Source: Variovorax paradoxus NBRC 15149 (GTDB taxonomy: Bacteria; Pseudomonadota; Gammaproteobacteria; Burkholderiales; Burkholderiaceae_C). Taken from it: a stretch of DNA of 64,000 bases. The translations under genes and the position numbers were made by a program. Location of the stretch: the NCBI RefSeq assembly GCF_001591365.1, contig NZ_BCUT01000002.1:434001-498000 (forward strand), read 5' to 3'. Below, piece after piece: positions 52,947 to 61,128 of this stretch; the first letter of the stretch is position 1, and every line of letters begins with the position of its first letter. The notes beneath the pieces are model-generated. The model was given only the letters and a program-made list of their open reading frames with translations, was not told where the DNA came from and ran no database searches.

Positions 52947-53273
52947 ATGAAATCACTCCACCACCCCGTCTTCGATCCCGAGATCCTGCGCGGCGCCGCG
53001 GCGCGCGCAGTCGGCATGCTGAAGGTCCTGGCCAACGAGGACCGCATGCTGCTGCTGTGCCAGCTGTCCCAGGGCGAAATGTGCGTGAGCGAACTCGAAG
53101 CGCAGCTCGACATCCGCCAGCCGACGCTGTCCCAGCAGCTGGGCGTGCTGCGCAACGAGGGCGTGGTCACCACGCGCCGCCAGGGCAAGAACGTTTTCTA
53201 CGCCGTGGCGGACCCCGCGCTGCTCGAGATCCTTGCCCTGCTCTACCGGATCTACTGCCCGAAGGAAGAATGA
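52947..53273 (+). CDS. bigR: BigR/SqrR-type persulfide-sensing ArsR regulator
   Basis: A 108-residue ArsR-family winged-helix protein. Cys38 and Cys104 are 66 residues apart, exactly the spacing of the sensing pair in BigR (42/108) and SqrR (41/107); there is an extra Cys46. The recognition helix is PTLSQQLGVLRNEGVV near 59-74. In the reduced form it should repress the divergent genes, and persulfide cross-links the cysteines. ATG 52947 lies about 10 bases after the -10 hexamer, so the message is nearly leaderless; ATG 52935 lies inside the -10 and is unlikely. The stop overlaps the next gene. Confidence 0.92.
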   Translation: MKSLHHPVFDPEILRGAAARAVGMLKVLANEDRMLLLCQLSQGEMCVSELEAQLDIRQPTLSQQLGVLRNEGVVTTRRQGKNVFYAVADPALLEILALLYRIYCPKEE

Positions 53274-53710
53274 CGATGACGATCGACTGGCCTGCATTCA
53301 CCCCTTGGACCGCCCTGGCGGGCGGCGTGCTCGTTGGCGCGGCCGCCGCGATGTTCGTGCTGCTCAATGGCCGCATCGCCGGCATCAGCGGCATCGTCGG
53401 CGGGCTGCTGCGCCCCGTGCGCGGCGACGTGGCCTGGCGCCTGGCGTTCGTGGCCGGGCTGGTCGCAGCGCCCATGGCCTATGCGGTCGTCGCGCCGTGG
53501 CCCCGGCCGCAGATCGATGCCGGCTACGTTGCGCTCGTCGCGGCCGGCCTGCTGGTCGGCGTGGGCACGCGCTATGCATCCGGCTGCACGAGCGGCCACG
53601 GCGTGTGCGGCCTCTCGCGGTTGTCGCCGCGCTCGCTGGCGGCGACTGCGGTCTTCATGGGTGCCGGTTTCCTGACCGTGTTCCTGATGCGCCATCTGCT
53701 GGATCTTTGA
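53270..53710 (+). CDS. YeeE/YedE family membrane protein, N-terminal half type
   Basis: A 146-residue membrane protein with four helices. [18 protein letters not shown] near residue 30 and [20 protein letters not shown] near 98 carry the conserved Cys of the DUF395 transporters that move thiosulfate or other sulfur species. It corresponds to the first half of YeeE/YedE and pairs with the next gene. Start ATG 53270 overlaps the bigR stop, so the three genes form one unit for sulfide and persulfide handling. Confidence 0.9.
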   Translation: MTMTIDWPAFTPWTALAGGVLVGAAAAMFVLLNGRIAGISGIVGGLLRPVRGDVAWRLAFVAGLVAAPMAYAVVAPWPRPQIDAGYVALVAAGLLVGVGTRYASGCTSGHGVCGLSRLSPRSLAATAVFMGAGFLTVFLMRHLLDL

Positions 53711-53722
53711 GGAGAACCCATC

Positions 53723-54160
53723 GTGACCCTCTTCACTTCGTTTCTTGCCGGCCTGGTGTTCGGCCTGGGCCTGATCGTCTCCGGCATGGCCAACCCCGCC
53801 AAAGTGCTCGGCTTCCTGGATCTTGGCGGGCGCTGGGACCCGTCGCTTGCCTTCGTGATGGGCGGCGCGATCGCCGTCGGCGCCGTCGCGTTCGCGGTGG
53901 CGAGGCGCCGCACACGCTCCTTGCTCGGCGCGGCGATGCGGCTGCCGGCCGCGCGCGCGATCGATCGCCGCCTGGTCCTGGGCAGCGTGCTGTTCGGCAT
54001 CGGCTGGGGCGTGGCGGGCTTCTGTCCGGGCCCGGGGCTGGTGGCCGCTGGCATGGGGGAGGTGAAGGCGCTGGTCTTCGTCGCCGCGATGCTCGCGGGC
54101 ATGATGGGATACGAGCTGATCCAGGCCTTGCCCGGCGACGCCCGGGCCAGGACGCCGTGA
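53723..54160 (+). CDS. YeeE/YedE family membrane protein, second half type
   Basis: A 145-residue membrane protein (GTG start, GGAG at 53711-53714 upstream). [19 protein letters not shown] near residue 16 and [19 protein letters not shown] near 94 are the conserved repeats, the second with the sulfur-handling Cys. It complements the preceding half to build a full YeeE-type channel. It ends three bases before the convergent VIT gene. Confidence 0.9.
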   Translation: MTLFTSFLAGLVFGLGLIVSGMANPAKVLGFLDLGGRWDPSLAFVMGGAIAVGAVAFAVARRRTRSLLGAAMRLPAARAIDRRLVLGSVLFGIGWGVAGFCPGPGLVAAGMGEVKALVFVAAMLAGMMGYELIQALPGDARARTP

Positions 54161-54163
54161 CGT

Positions 54164-54871
54164 TCAGGCCGGCGCGCCGAACACGGCACCTGCCCCCGCC
54201 GTGATTCCCATGGCCAGCGTGCCCCAGAAGGCCACGCGCCAGACGCTTCGCGCGACGGGTGTGCCCCCGATCTTCGCGGCAATGGCACCGAGCAGCGCCA
54301 GGAAGGCGATGGCGGTTCCGATGGTCCACGCCAGCAACGATGCCGGCGGTGCCAGCACCACCACGGCAAGCGGCATGGCCGCACCCGCAGCGAAGCTGCC
54401 TGCGGAAGCCAGCGCCGCCTGCAGCGGTCGCGCGCTCAGCGCTTCCGAGACGCCCAGTTCATCGCGTGCATGCGCACCCAGCGCGTCGTGCGCCATCAGC
54501 TGCGTGGCGACCTCGCTGGCGAGCTTGTAGTCGAGCCCGCGGCGCACATAGATCGCGGTCAGTTCCCGCTGCTCGGCCTCGGGCTCCGAGGCGAGTTCGT
54601 GGCGTTCGCGCTCCAGGTCCGCGGTTTCGGTGTCGGCCTGGGAATACACCGAGACGAATTCGCCCGCGGCCATCGACATGGCGCCGGCCACGAGGCCCGC
54701 CACGGCCGTCGTCAGGATGTTGGCGTGGCTGGCATGGGCCGCCGCGACGCCCACGACCAGGCTCGCCGTGGAGATGATGCCGTCGTTGGCGCCGAGCACG
54801 GCCGCCCGAAGCCAGCCGATGTGTTCGGTGCGGTGGCGCTCGGGATGGGCGCGATAGTGGAATGATTTCAT
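54164..54871 (-). CDS. VIT1/CCC1 family iron/manganese transporter
   Basis: A 235-residue membrane protein of the vacuolar-iron-transporter family. [20 protein letters not shown] near 17-36 and [20 protein letters not shown] near 63-82 are the two signature blocks; an acidic hydrophilic segment (about 80-140) holds candidate Fe/Mn ligands; three more helices follow. It probably exports or stores Fe2+ or Mn2+. Second in a two-gene unit with the cytochrome b561 gene, sharing a four-base overlap (54868-54871). Confidence 0.92.
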   Translation of the reverse strand: MKSFHYRAHPERHRTEHIGWLRAAVLGANDGIISTASLVVGVAAAHASHANILTTAVAGLVAGAMSMAAGEFVSVYSQADTETADLERERHELASEPEAEQRELTAIYVRRGLDYKLASEVATQLMAHDALGAHARDELGVSEALSARPLQAALASAGSFAAGAAMPLAVVVLAPPASLLAWTIGTAIAFLALLGAIAAKIGGTPVARSVWRVAFWGTLAMGITAGAGAVFGAPA

Positions 54872-55449
54872 CTGTCCCTGCCATGGGCTTCTTGGCGCGA
54901 ACCGCGCCGGGGCAGCATGCGCGAGAGCGTGTCGTCGCGAAAGAGGTAGTGGTGGGCCAGCGCAGCCGCCGCATGCAGGCCGATCAGAAAATAGCCGGCG
55001 GTGGCCAGGGCTTCGTGCACGTCCTGCAGCTGGTCGGCCAGGGCCTCGTTGGCATCGACGAGCGACGGCACAGGCAGGCCGAACAGCACGATCGGCTGGC
55101 CTTCCGCGCTCAGCGTCATCCAGCCCAGGATGGGCGTGGCGATCATGAAGACGTAGAGCGCGAAGTGCATGGGCCGTGCGAGCCTGTCCTGCCAGTCCGG
55201 CACCGCGGGATGGATGCCGGGCGCGGCGCCCGCGCTCCAGCGCACGGCGAGCCGAAGCAGCACGAGCGCGAGCACGCCCAGGCCCAGCAGGAAATGCAGG
55301 GACTTCATGGCGCTTCTCAATTCACTGCCCTTGGGCGCGAAGCCGCGCAGTTCCATGCAGGCGTAGACGGCGGCGAGCAGCAGCAGCATCAGCCAATGCA
55401 GGCCGATGACCGCTGCGCCGTAGCGGGATGTCGAGTTTTTCCAGGCCAT
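54868..55449 (-). CDS. cytochrome b561 family protein
   Basis: A 193-residue inner-membrane di-heme cytochrome. Four helices carry the heme histidines: GLHWLMLLLLAAV near residue 16, SLHFLLGLGVLAL near 50, MHFALYVFMIATP near 94 and LIGLHAAAALAHHYLF near 154. Members shuttle electrons between quinol and periplasmic acceptors such as superoxide. The ATG at 55449 and the 209 bases upstream (55450-55658) hold no further gene that I can support. The stop overlaps the VIT gene on the same strand. Confidence 0.92.
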   Translation of the reverse strand: MAWKNSTSRYGAAVIGLHWLMLLLLAAVYACMELRGFAPKGSELRSAMKSLHFLLGLGVLALVLLRLAVRWSAGAAPGIHPAVPDWQDRLARPMHFALYVFMIATPILGWMTLSAEGQPIVLFGLPVPSLVDANEALADQLQDVHEALATAGYFLIGLHAAAALAHHYLFRDDTLSRMLPRRGSRQEAHGRDR

Positions 55450-55658
55450 GTCGAGCGCCTTCACAGGTGAAAGACACGGCCGTCGTGGACACCGGCGCCG
55501 AATGGCTCGGTGGCGGCAGGAAGCGGGATGCCTGAAGCGCTGTAGGCGCAGGCAGGGTTTGACGATGGATTCACGAGAGAGCCTTTGGAAAATGAACAAG
55601 GTCGCCGCGCAGCGCGGACGCGCGCAGCAGGACCGGCATCGCATGGCGAAGCCGCGGG

Positions 55659-56120
55659 TCAGCTCGCAAGAGGCGGCGCGGTTCCGGGCGGGAGCCTCAG
55701 CCAGGCGGTGGCCGGCGGAGGTGCCCGGTTGCGTGCGTCGAGGCGCTCGGGCGGCACGCGCGAGGCCGTGAGCCGCGGGACCCGCAGCAGCGGCAGGATC
55801 AGCGGCAGCAGCGCCAGGACAAGAAGCATCAAGCCGGACAGCCCGTCGCGGAATACGTCGGGCTGCTCGATGCTCGCGCCCGGCGGCACGAACACGGTGG
55901 TTTCCGCAATGGCGGCGTGACCGGGCCGCTCGTCGGGTTCGAACTGCACAGTGGAGCTCACGGCGCGGATGCGAAAGCCCGGCTCGTCCTCCCATCCATC
56001 GTCGCGGAAATGAATGGCGATGAAGGGCTGCAGCGCCGTCAGCACCAGGGCGAACACCCACCACCACGCCACGGATCCCGTACGTCGACGTTGGCGCTGG
56101 TTCGACAATTCCACTCGCAT
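55659..56120 (-). CDS. uncharacterised two-helix membrane protein (divergent paralog A)
   Basis: A 153-residue protein of unknown function. One helix (about 18-37, WWWVFALVLTALQPFIAIHF), an acidic periplasmic loop (EDEPGFRIRAVSSTVQFEPD and ETTVFVPPG), a second helix (about 97-115) and a Pro-rich tail ending PPGTAPPLAS. It is clearly homologous to the gene at 56392, which is read in the opposite direction. The start could lie slightly upstream (a GTG precedes). Its tail is directed toward the cytochrome b561 gene. Confidence 0.7.
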   Translation of the reverse strand: MRVELSNQRQRRRTGSVAWWWVFALVLTALQPFIAIHFRDDGWEDEPGFRIRAVSSTVQFEPDERPGHAAIAETTVFVPPGASIEQPDVFRDGLSGLMLLVLALLPLILPLLRVPRLTASRVPPERLDARNRAPPPATAWLRLPPGTAPPLAS

Positions 56121-56391
56121 TACTGAGACCGTTCTTTTCAGCACGCCTCGGCGGCGGCTTCTCGCCGAGCCGCGAAATGGGGCCCGATGCGCCAAGCCTA
56201 AGGGGGTTGCACCAAAGAACAAAGCAAAGCCGGCCAATAGGCCTGGGATGCCAAAAGGAATCAGTCTTGTTGTGTATCCGCAAAGGCGCAGATCCCCGTC
56301 GCCTGCATGCCCCGGAAGAAGCAGCGCGACCTTGCGGGATGCTGACGAGCCCGCTCAGGTTCCGTTCACTTGGCGGAACTAGCATCCGCGC

Positions 56392-56841
56392 ATGTTGCTG
56401 GCATGCATCCGCCGATTCACCGAAGCGCACCGCAGGTTGTGGTGCGTGGCGGGCATCGCGCTGCTTCTGCTGCAGCCCTTCATCGCGGTTCATTTCCGGT
56501 GCGACGGCCTGGAAGACGAGCCCGGGCTGAGGGTGCGCAACGCCAGCGCCACGACCCAGTTCGAGGCCGATGACCGGCCGGATCATGCGACCGACCGGGA
56601 GACGACGGTCTTTGCTCAGGCCCCGGCCAGCATCGACCTTCCCCATGCGCTGAGCTCCGCGCTGGACACCCTGCTTGCGCTGGTTCTCGCGCTGGCCCCC
56701 CTGGTGGTGGTGCTGGCGCGGCCGACGGCGCCCGCCACGCGCGACATCCCCGAACGCGTGCCACACCACAGCGGCGCGCCGCCGCCCGCGCAATCGTGGC
56801 GGCGGCTGCCGCCCACCACCGCCCCCCCTTCGGCGATCTGA
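56392..56841 (+). CDS. uncharacterised two-helix membrane protein (divergent paralog B)
   Basis: A 149-residue paralog of the protein at 55659: LQPFIAVHFRCDGLEDEPG near residue 27 and QFEADDRPDHA match LQPFIAIHFRDDGWEDEPG and QFEPDERPGHA, with the same layout and a PPTTAPPSAI end. TAGCAT (56380-56385) lies seven bases before the ATG, so the message may be leaderless. The 271-base divergent region 56121-56391 holds a GC hairpin near 56148-56168 and no gene. Proximity to the PAP2-glycosyltransferase cluster suggests an envelope role, unproven. Confidence 0.7.
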   Translation: MLLACIRRFTEAHRRLWCVAGIALLLLQPFIAVHFRCDGLEDEPGLRVRNASATTQFEADDRPDHATDRETTVFAQAPASIDLPHALSSALDTLLALVLALAPLVVVLARPTAPATRDIPERVPHHSGAPPPAQSWRRLPPTTAPPSAI

Positions 56842-56918
56842 GAAGCGGCGCCTCGCGCGCCGGGCCTCCCGCTGCGCGCCGCGCGCGGGCCTTCCTGCTC
56901 CGTCGAAAGGTAATTGCG

Positions 56919-56984
56919 ATGTTTCCGTTCTCCTGCTCATGCGACGCATCCCGCGCCGCCGTGCGTGCGCGGGGGCGCCCGTGA
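56919..56984 (+). CDS. possible 21-codon leader peptide before PAP2 gene
   Basis: GAAAGG precedes ATG 56919, which opens a short frame (MFPFSCSCDASRA...) ending at TGA 56982-56984. Its stop overlaps the GTG start of the PAP2 gene (GTGA at 56981), which would couple translation. Evidence is only the ribosome site and the overlap. Confidence 0.3.
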   Translation: MFPFSCSCDASRAAVRARGRP

Positions 56985-57565
56985 ACGCCCTCAATTTCGC
57001 CGCGTTCCAATGGATCGCTGCCGGCCCCCGGCCCACGCCGTGGGTCCTTGGCCTCGCAATCGCCCTCGCGCTCTGGGGCAGCTGGCTCTGCGGGGCAATC
57101 GTCATCGCAGCCCTGTGGCGCCATCGCGCCGAACGCGCCTACCTGTGCATCGTGGCAGCGCTCGCGGGCGCGACATCGGCGATCGCGCATGCCATCGCAC
57201 TGTCTTTGGACATGCCGCGGCCCTTCGTGCTGGCGCTGTCGCCGGCCTACATCGAACACGGGGGACGCGGCAGCCTTCCCAGCGCGCATGCGGCCGTCAT
57301 GTTCATGGTGGCGCTGGCCTTCCTGCTGCGCCCCCGCCTGCGCGCGCTTGGCCTGCCGCTGCTTGCGCTGGCGGCCGCCACCGGGTGGGCACGCATCTAC
57401 GTGGGCGTCCATTTCCCGCTCGACATCATCGCGGGCCTGTTGCTGGCCGGCGTGATCGCCGCGGCGCTGGCCCTCGTGCAATGGTGCGTGCATCTTGCCC
57501 TGCCGCGAACCGGCGGCGCATCCGGCGGCAAGGACGCGGCCGGTTCGCTGTGGAGGCCTTCATGA
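56981..57565 (+). CDS. PAP2-family membrane phosphatase
   Basis: A 194-residue phosphatase with five to six helices. The motifs are MPRPF (the first motif, with the usual Lys missing), SLPSAHAAVMFMV near 97 and ARIYVGVHFPLDIIAG near 136 with the catalytic His. Likely substrates are undecaprenyl pyrophosphate or lipid A phosphate. GTG 56981 was chosen for its overlap with the short leader frame; ATG 56939 would add 14 residues. It is first of four overlapping genes with two glycosyltransferases and a deacetylase. Confidence 0.85.
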   Translation: MNALNFAAFQWIAAGPRPTPWVLGLAIALALWGSWLCGAIVIAALWRHRAERAYLCIVAALAGATSAIAHAIALSLDMPRPFVLALSPAYIEHGGRGSLPSAHAAVMFMVALAFLLRPRLRALGLPLLALAAATGWARIYVGVHFPLDIIAGLLLAGVIAAALALVQWCVHLALPRTGGASGGKDAAGSLWRPS

Positions 57566-58596
57566 TCTCCTCGACCGCTGCCGAACCCGCGTCCGCGCCC
57601 GCGCCCGCGCCTATCGTTGCCCCGCACGCGCAGGGCGCGACCGGGACGCAGCAACGCAGCATTTCCTGCGTGATCCCGTGCTTCAACGAAGCGGCCAACC
57701 TGCGGCAATTGCTGCCTCTGCTCGAAGAAACACTCTGGGCCACGGGAATGCGCTGGGAGATCATCGTCGTGGATGATGGCAGCACCGACGACACCGCGGC
57801 CGTGGCCCAGGCCTGGTGCGAACTGACCGGCTTCCGGTGCATCTCCCTGTCGCGCAACTTCGGCAAGGAGGCGGCGCTCTCCGCAGGCCTGGCAGCCGCT
57901 GCAGGTGACGCGGTGGTTGTGCTCGACGGCGACCTGCAGCACTCTCCGTCGCTCATCCGCGCCATGCTGGACCACTGGAAGGCCGGTGCGGAGGTGGTCT
58001 ATGCGGTGCGCCAGGAGCGCAGCGACGAGAGCCGCCTCAAGCAGATCGGCAGCCGGATCTTCTACCGGCTTCTCAACGCGTCGGACCGCTTCGCGGTGCC
58101 GCAGGACGCAGGCGATTTCCGGCTGATGGACAGGCGGGTGGTCGATGCACTGATCAGCCTGCCCGAGCGCAGCCGCTTCATGAAGGGCCTGTATGCATGG
58201 GTCGGCTTCCGGGCCGTGGCCATGCCCTACACGCCCAGGCCGCGCGCCGCGGGCGCCAGCAGCTTCAACGCGCGGCGGCTGTTCGCCCTGGCCATCGACG
58301 GGCTCACCGCCTTCACCACCTGGCCGCTGCGCATGGTGAGCGTGGTGGGGCTGCTGTTCGCCGTGCCGGCGCTGTCATACGGCGTCTACGTGATCCTCGA
58401 CCACCTGATGTTCGGCAATCCGGTCTCGGGCTGGAGCACGATCGTGGTCAGCCTGATGTTCTTCATCGGCGTGCAGATGATCTTCACCGGCATCGTGGGC
58501 GAGTACGTGGCGCGCATCTACGAAGAGGTCAAGGGCCGGCCGCTCTACGTGGTCCGCCGCGAAAGCGGCGTCGGGCTCGAGGCGCAGCAGCCATGA
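57562..58596 (+). CDS. polyprenyl-phosphate glycosyltransferase, GT2 (ArnC/GtrB-like)
   Basis: A 344-residue enzyme that should load a sugar on undecaprenyl phosphate. After a Pro/Ala-rich leader (1-30) comes the GT-A fold: SCVIPCFNEAANL near 34, VVDDGSTDDT near 69, VVLDGDLQHSP near 115. Two C-terminal helices (about 255-275 and 290-315) anchor it. The C-terminal EEVKGRPLYVVRR is typical of DPM1/ArnC-like enzymes. ATG 57562 overlaps the PAP2 stop. The sugar is not evident; with the deacetylase downstream, an N-acetylhexosamine is a reasonable inference. Confidence 0.9.
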   Translation: MISSTAAEPASAPAPAPIVAPHAQGATGTQQRSISCVIPCFNEAANLRQLLPLLEETLWATGMRWEIIVVDDGSTDDTAAVAQAWCELTGFRCISLSRNFGKEAALSAGLAAAAGDAVVVLDGDLQHSPSLIRAMLDHWKAGAEVVYAVRQERSDESRLKQIGSRIFYRLLNASDRFAVPQDAGDFRLMDRRVVDALISLPERSRFMKGLYAWVGFRAVAMPYTPRPRAAGASSFNARRLFALAIDGLTAFTTWPLRMVSVVGLLFAVPALSYGVYVILDHLMFGNPVSGWSTIVVSLMFFIGVQMIFTGIVGEYVARIYEEVKGRPLYVVRRESGVGLEAQQP

Positions 58597-60206
58597 AGCG
58601 GCCCGGCAACGCCGCGGGGTGGACATCGCCCCAGCCGCTGTGGCTCGCCGCGGCCCTTTTCGCCTGGCTCATCGCCACCGCCTGGGTTCGCCCGCTGATG
58701 GCGCCCGACGAGGGGCGCTACGCCGGCGTGGCGCTGCAGATGCTGTATTCCGGCGACTGGCTGGTGCCGCGGCTCGACGGCCTGCCGTTCTTCCACAAGC
58801 CGCCGCTCTTCTACTGGATCGGCGCCGGCGCGATGGCGCTGGCGGGCCCCGTCGAATGGGCGGCCCGGCTGCCTTCCATCCTGGGTGCGGTCACGGCGGC
58901 AGCGGCGCTGTTCCTCTTCCTGCGCCGCTGGTCGACGGTGCGGCTCGCCCTGTTGTCCACCTTGGTGCTCGTGACCACGCCCTTCTTCTTCCTGGGTGCG
59001 CAGTTCGCGAATCTCGACATGCTGGTGGCCGGCTGCATCGCGGGCACGGTGCTGCTGGGCGCCGGCGCCGTGCTGGCCCGGGAGCGCGGCGAACCCTGGC
59101 GCGCAATGCTGGCGGGCGCCTACCTGCTCGCCGCGGCCGGTCTGCTCGCCAAGGGGCTGATCGGCGCGGTGCTTCCGGCGGCGGTGCTGCTGGCCTGGTG
59201 CGCGGTCACGCGCAAGAGGGCCGTGCTGCGCCTGGCCGCCTGGCTGCCGGGATGGGCGTTGCTGCTGGCGGTGGCCGGCCCGTGGTTCGTCGCGATGCAG
59301 ATGAAGTACCCGGAGTTCTTCGACTACTTCGTGGTCACGCAGCACTTCCGGCGTTTCGCGTCCTCGGGCTTCAACAACGAGCACCCGTTCTGGTTCTACC
59401 TGCCGGTGCTGGCGGGCCTCACGCTGCCCTGGTTCGGCTGGCTGCTCGTGCCGCGGCGCCAGGAGGCGCCGCCTGCAGGACGCCGGCTCTCCGACATCGA
59501 CTGGCTGATGTGGATCTGGCTCGCGGTCATCGTGGTCTTCTTCTCGATCCCGCGTTCCAAGCTGATCGGCTATGTGCTGCCGGCACTGCCGCCGCTGGCG
59601 TACCTGATCGCGCAGCGCGTGCTGGCGGGCCGGCCGCTGGAAGCGCTGCTGCCCAGGCTGCGCGCCATGACCCTCGCGGCTGCGGCCGTATGCGTGGCCT
59701 GCGTCGCGGCGATCGTGGCCTACGCCACGCCGCCCGGCGCGCGGCTGCGGCTTCCGGCGGAGCTGGCCGCGGCGCCCGGCGACCTGGTCGTGATGCTCGA
59801 CAGCTACACCTACGAACTGCCGTTCTACTGGCGCCTGCGCAATCCGGTGCTCGTCTCGGCCGACTGGAAGGCGGCCGGCGACGAGGGCCGCGACAACTGG
59901 CACAAGGAGCTGCTGGACGCGGGCCGCTTCGATCCCGCACGCGCGGCCGCCACACTCGTCGAGCGGTCGCGATTGGCAGGCACGCTGTGCAGCCCGCGCA
60001 CCAGCTGGCTGGTCGGGCCCAGCAACGCGCAGCTGGCGAACCCGTGGCTGGCGCGCGCGCAGCTGGTCGCGTTCAACGAGCGCATCGCGGTGTGGCGATT
60101 CGCCGGCAGCACGGCGCGCGATCCGCATTGCCTGGAGCTCTCGCCCGGGGCGCCCGCGGCCGCCATGCCCAAGCCGGCGGACAAGAAGACGGACGGCAAT
60201 GACTGA
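58593..60206 (+). CDS. ArnT-like lipid A glycosyltransferase (GT39/GT83)
   Basis: A 537-residue membrane glycosyltransferase with about twelve helices. APDEGRYAGVALQML near residue 37 and FFHKPPLFYWIGAGA near 69 correspond to the catalytic and donor-binding loops of ArnT. It should move a sugar from undecaprenyl phosphate to lipid A or another envelope acceptor on the periplasmic side. The C-terminal 150 residues form a soluble domain. ATG 58593 overlaps the GT2 stop; the 3' end overlaps the deacetylase gene by eight bases. Confidence 0.88.
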   Translation: MKRPGNAAGWTSPQPLWLAAALFAWLIATAWVRPLMAPDEGRYAGVALQMLYSGDWLVPRLDGLPFFHKPPLFYWIGAGAMALAGPVEWAARLPSILGAVTAAAALFLFLRRWSTVRLALLSTLVLVTTPFFFLGAQFANLDMLVAGCIAGTVLLGAGAVLARERGEPWRAMLAGAYLLAAAGLLAKGLIGAVLPAAVLLAWCAVTRKRAVLRLAAWLPGWALLLAVAGPWFVAMQMKYPEFFDYFVVTQHFRRFASSGFNNEHPFWFYLPVLAGLTLPWFGWLLVPRRQEAPPAGRRLSDIDWLMWIWLAVIVVFFSIPRSKLIGYVLPALPPLAYLIAQRVLAGRPLEALLPRLRAMTLAAAAVCVACVAAIVAYATPPGARLRLPAELAAAPGDLVVMLDSYTYELPFYWRLRNPVLVSADWKAAGDEGRDNWHKELLDAGRFDPARAAATLVERSRLAGTLCSPRTSWLVGPSNAQLANPWLARAQLVAFNERIAVWRFAGSTARDPHCLELSPGAPAAAMPKPADKKTDGND

Positions 60207-61080
60207 GGCAACGGGGACGCAGCCGCCTGCGGCTTCGCGCCATCTCTGCATCTGCGCGGACGATTTCGGCATGAGCGCGGGCATCAACTCGGCCGTCTTC
60301 GATCTCGCCGAGCACGGCAAGATCTCCGCCACCAGCGGCATGGTGCGCCGCAGCGCCTGGCAGGGCGGTGCGGGGACGCTGAGACGCTTCGATGCGAGCC
60401 GGCTGGACGTGGGCCTGCACCTGGACCTCACGCGGCCGGCCGTTGCCGACGGCGCCGAGCCCGGGCTGGCGGGGCTGATCGCGAGGACCTGCATGCGAAC
60501 CGTCGACGCCCAGGCGCTGCGCGCCGACATCCGCAACCAGCTGGACCGCTTCGAGGATGCGATGGGATGCCCGCCCGCCTTCGTCGACGGGCACCGGCAT
60601 GTGCACCAGCTGCCGGTGGTGCGCGAGCTGCTGGTCGAGGAAATCGTGCGGCGCTACCCGATGCCGCGGCCGTGGCTGCGCTGCACCGCCGCGGCGGCCC
60701 CGGGCGCTGCGGCCGGCGGCATCAAGGCCGGCATCATCCATGCGCTGGGCGGCGCCAGCCTGCGCGCGCTCGCGCGGCAGCACGGCATTCCGGTGAGCCG
60801 CGGCCTGCTCGGCGTCTACGATTTTTCGGGCAGTGCGGCCGACTACCGGCAGCGCCTGTCCGCCTGGATCGCCGCCAGCCGCAGCGGCGACGTGCTGATG
60901 TGCCACCCGTCCGCCGGCCTCTTGCCAAGCGACCCGCACGGCGCCGCGCGGCTGCACGAATACGCCGTCTTGCGGGAGCTGAAAGTCCCGGTGTCCACGC
61001 CCTCCGGCGAGGTCGACATCGCACCGCTGTCGCGCATGCTGCGGATCGATGAGCCCGCTTTTGCCCAGGCCGCCGAATAA
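60199..61080 (+). CDS. ChbG/YdjC (NaxD/LgmC-like) carbohydrate deacetylase
   Basis: A 293-residue metal-dependent deacetylase of the YdjC family. CADDFGMSAGINSAVFDL near residue 19 has the metal-binding ADDFG, and VDGHRHVHQLP near 129 holds the His ligands; MCHPSAG near 234 is a third motif. Related NaxD (Francisella) and LgmC (Bordetella) remove an acetyl group from undecaprenyl-bound hexosamine before transfer to lipid A. This product completes a lipid A hexosamine modification set with the two upstream glycosyltransferases. Confidence 0.87.
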   Translation: MTEATGTQPPAASRHLCICADDFGMSAGINSAVFDLAEHGKISATSGMVRRSAWQGGAGTLRRFDASRLDVGLHLDLTRPAVADGAEPGLAGLIARTCMRTVDAQALRADIRNQLDRFEDAMGCPPAFVDGHRHVHQLPVVRELLVEEIVRRYPMPRPWLRCTAAAAPGAAAGGIKAGIIHALGGASLRALARQHGIPVSRGLLGVYDFSGSAADYRQRLSAWIAASRSGDVLMCHPSAGLLPSDPHGAARLHEYAVLRELKVPVSTPSGEVDIAPLSRMLRIDEPAFAQAAE

Positions 61081-61090
61081 CGCGGCGGTC

Positions 61091-61111
61091 CTGCCGGCCG
61101 GCCGCCGGCAG
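61091..61111. terminator. GC-rich hairpin between convergent genes
   Basis: CTGCCGGC (61091-61098) pairs perfectly with GCCGGCAG (61104-61111) around a five-base loop. It lies between the stop codons of the deacetylase gene and the FNR-type regulator gene. No T-run follows on either strand, so factor-independent termination is doubtful. Confidence 0.35.
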
Positions 61112-61128
61112 CGCTCGAGCGCCGATCC

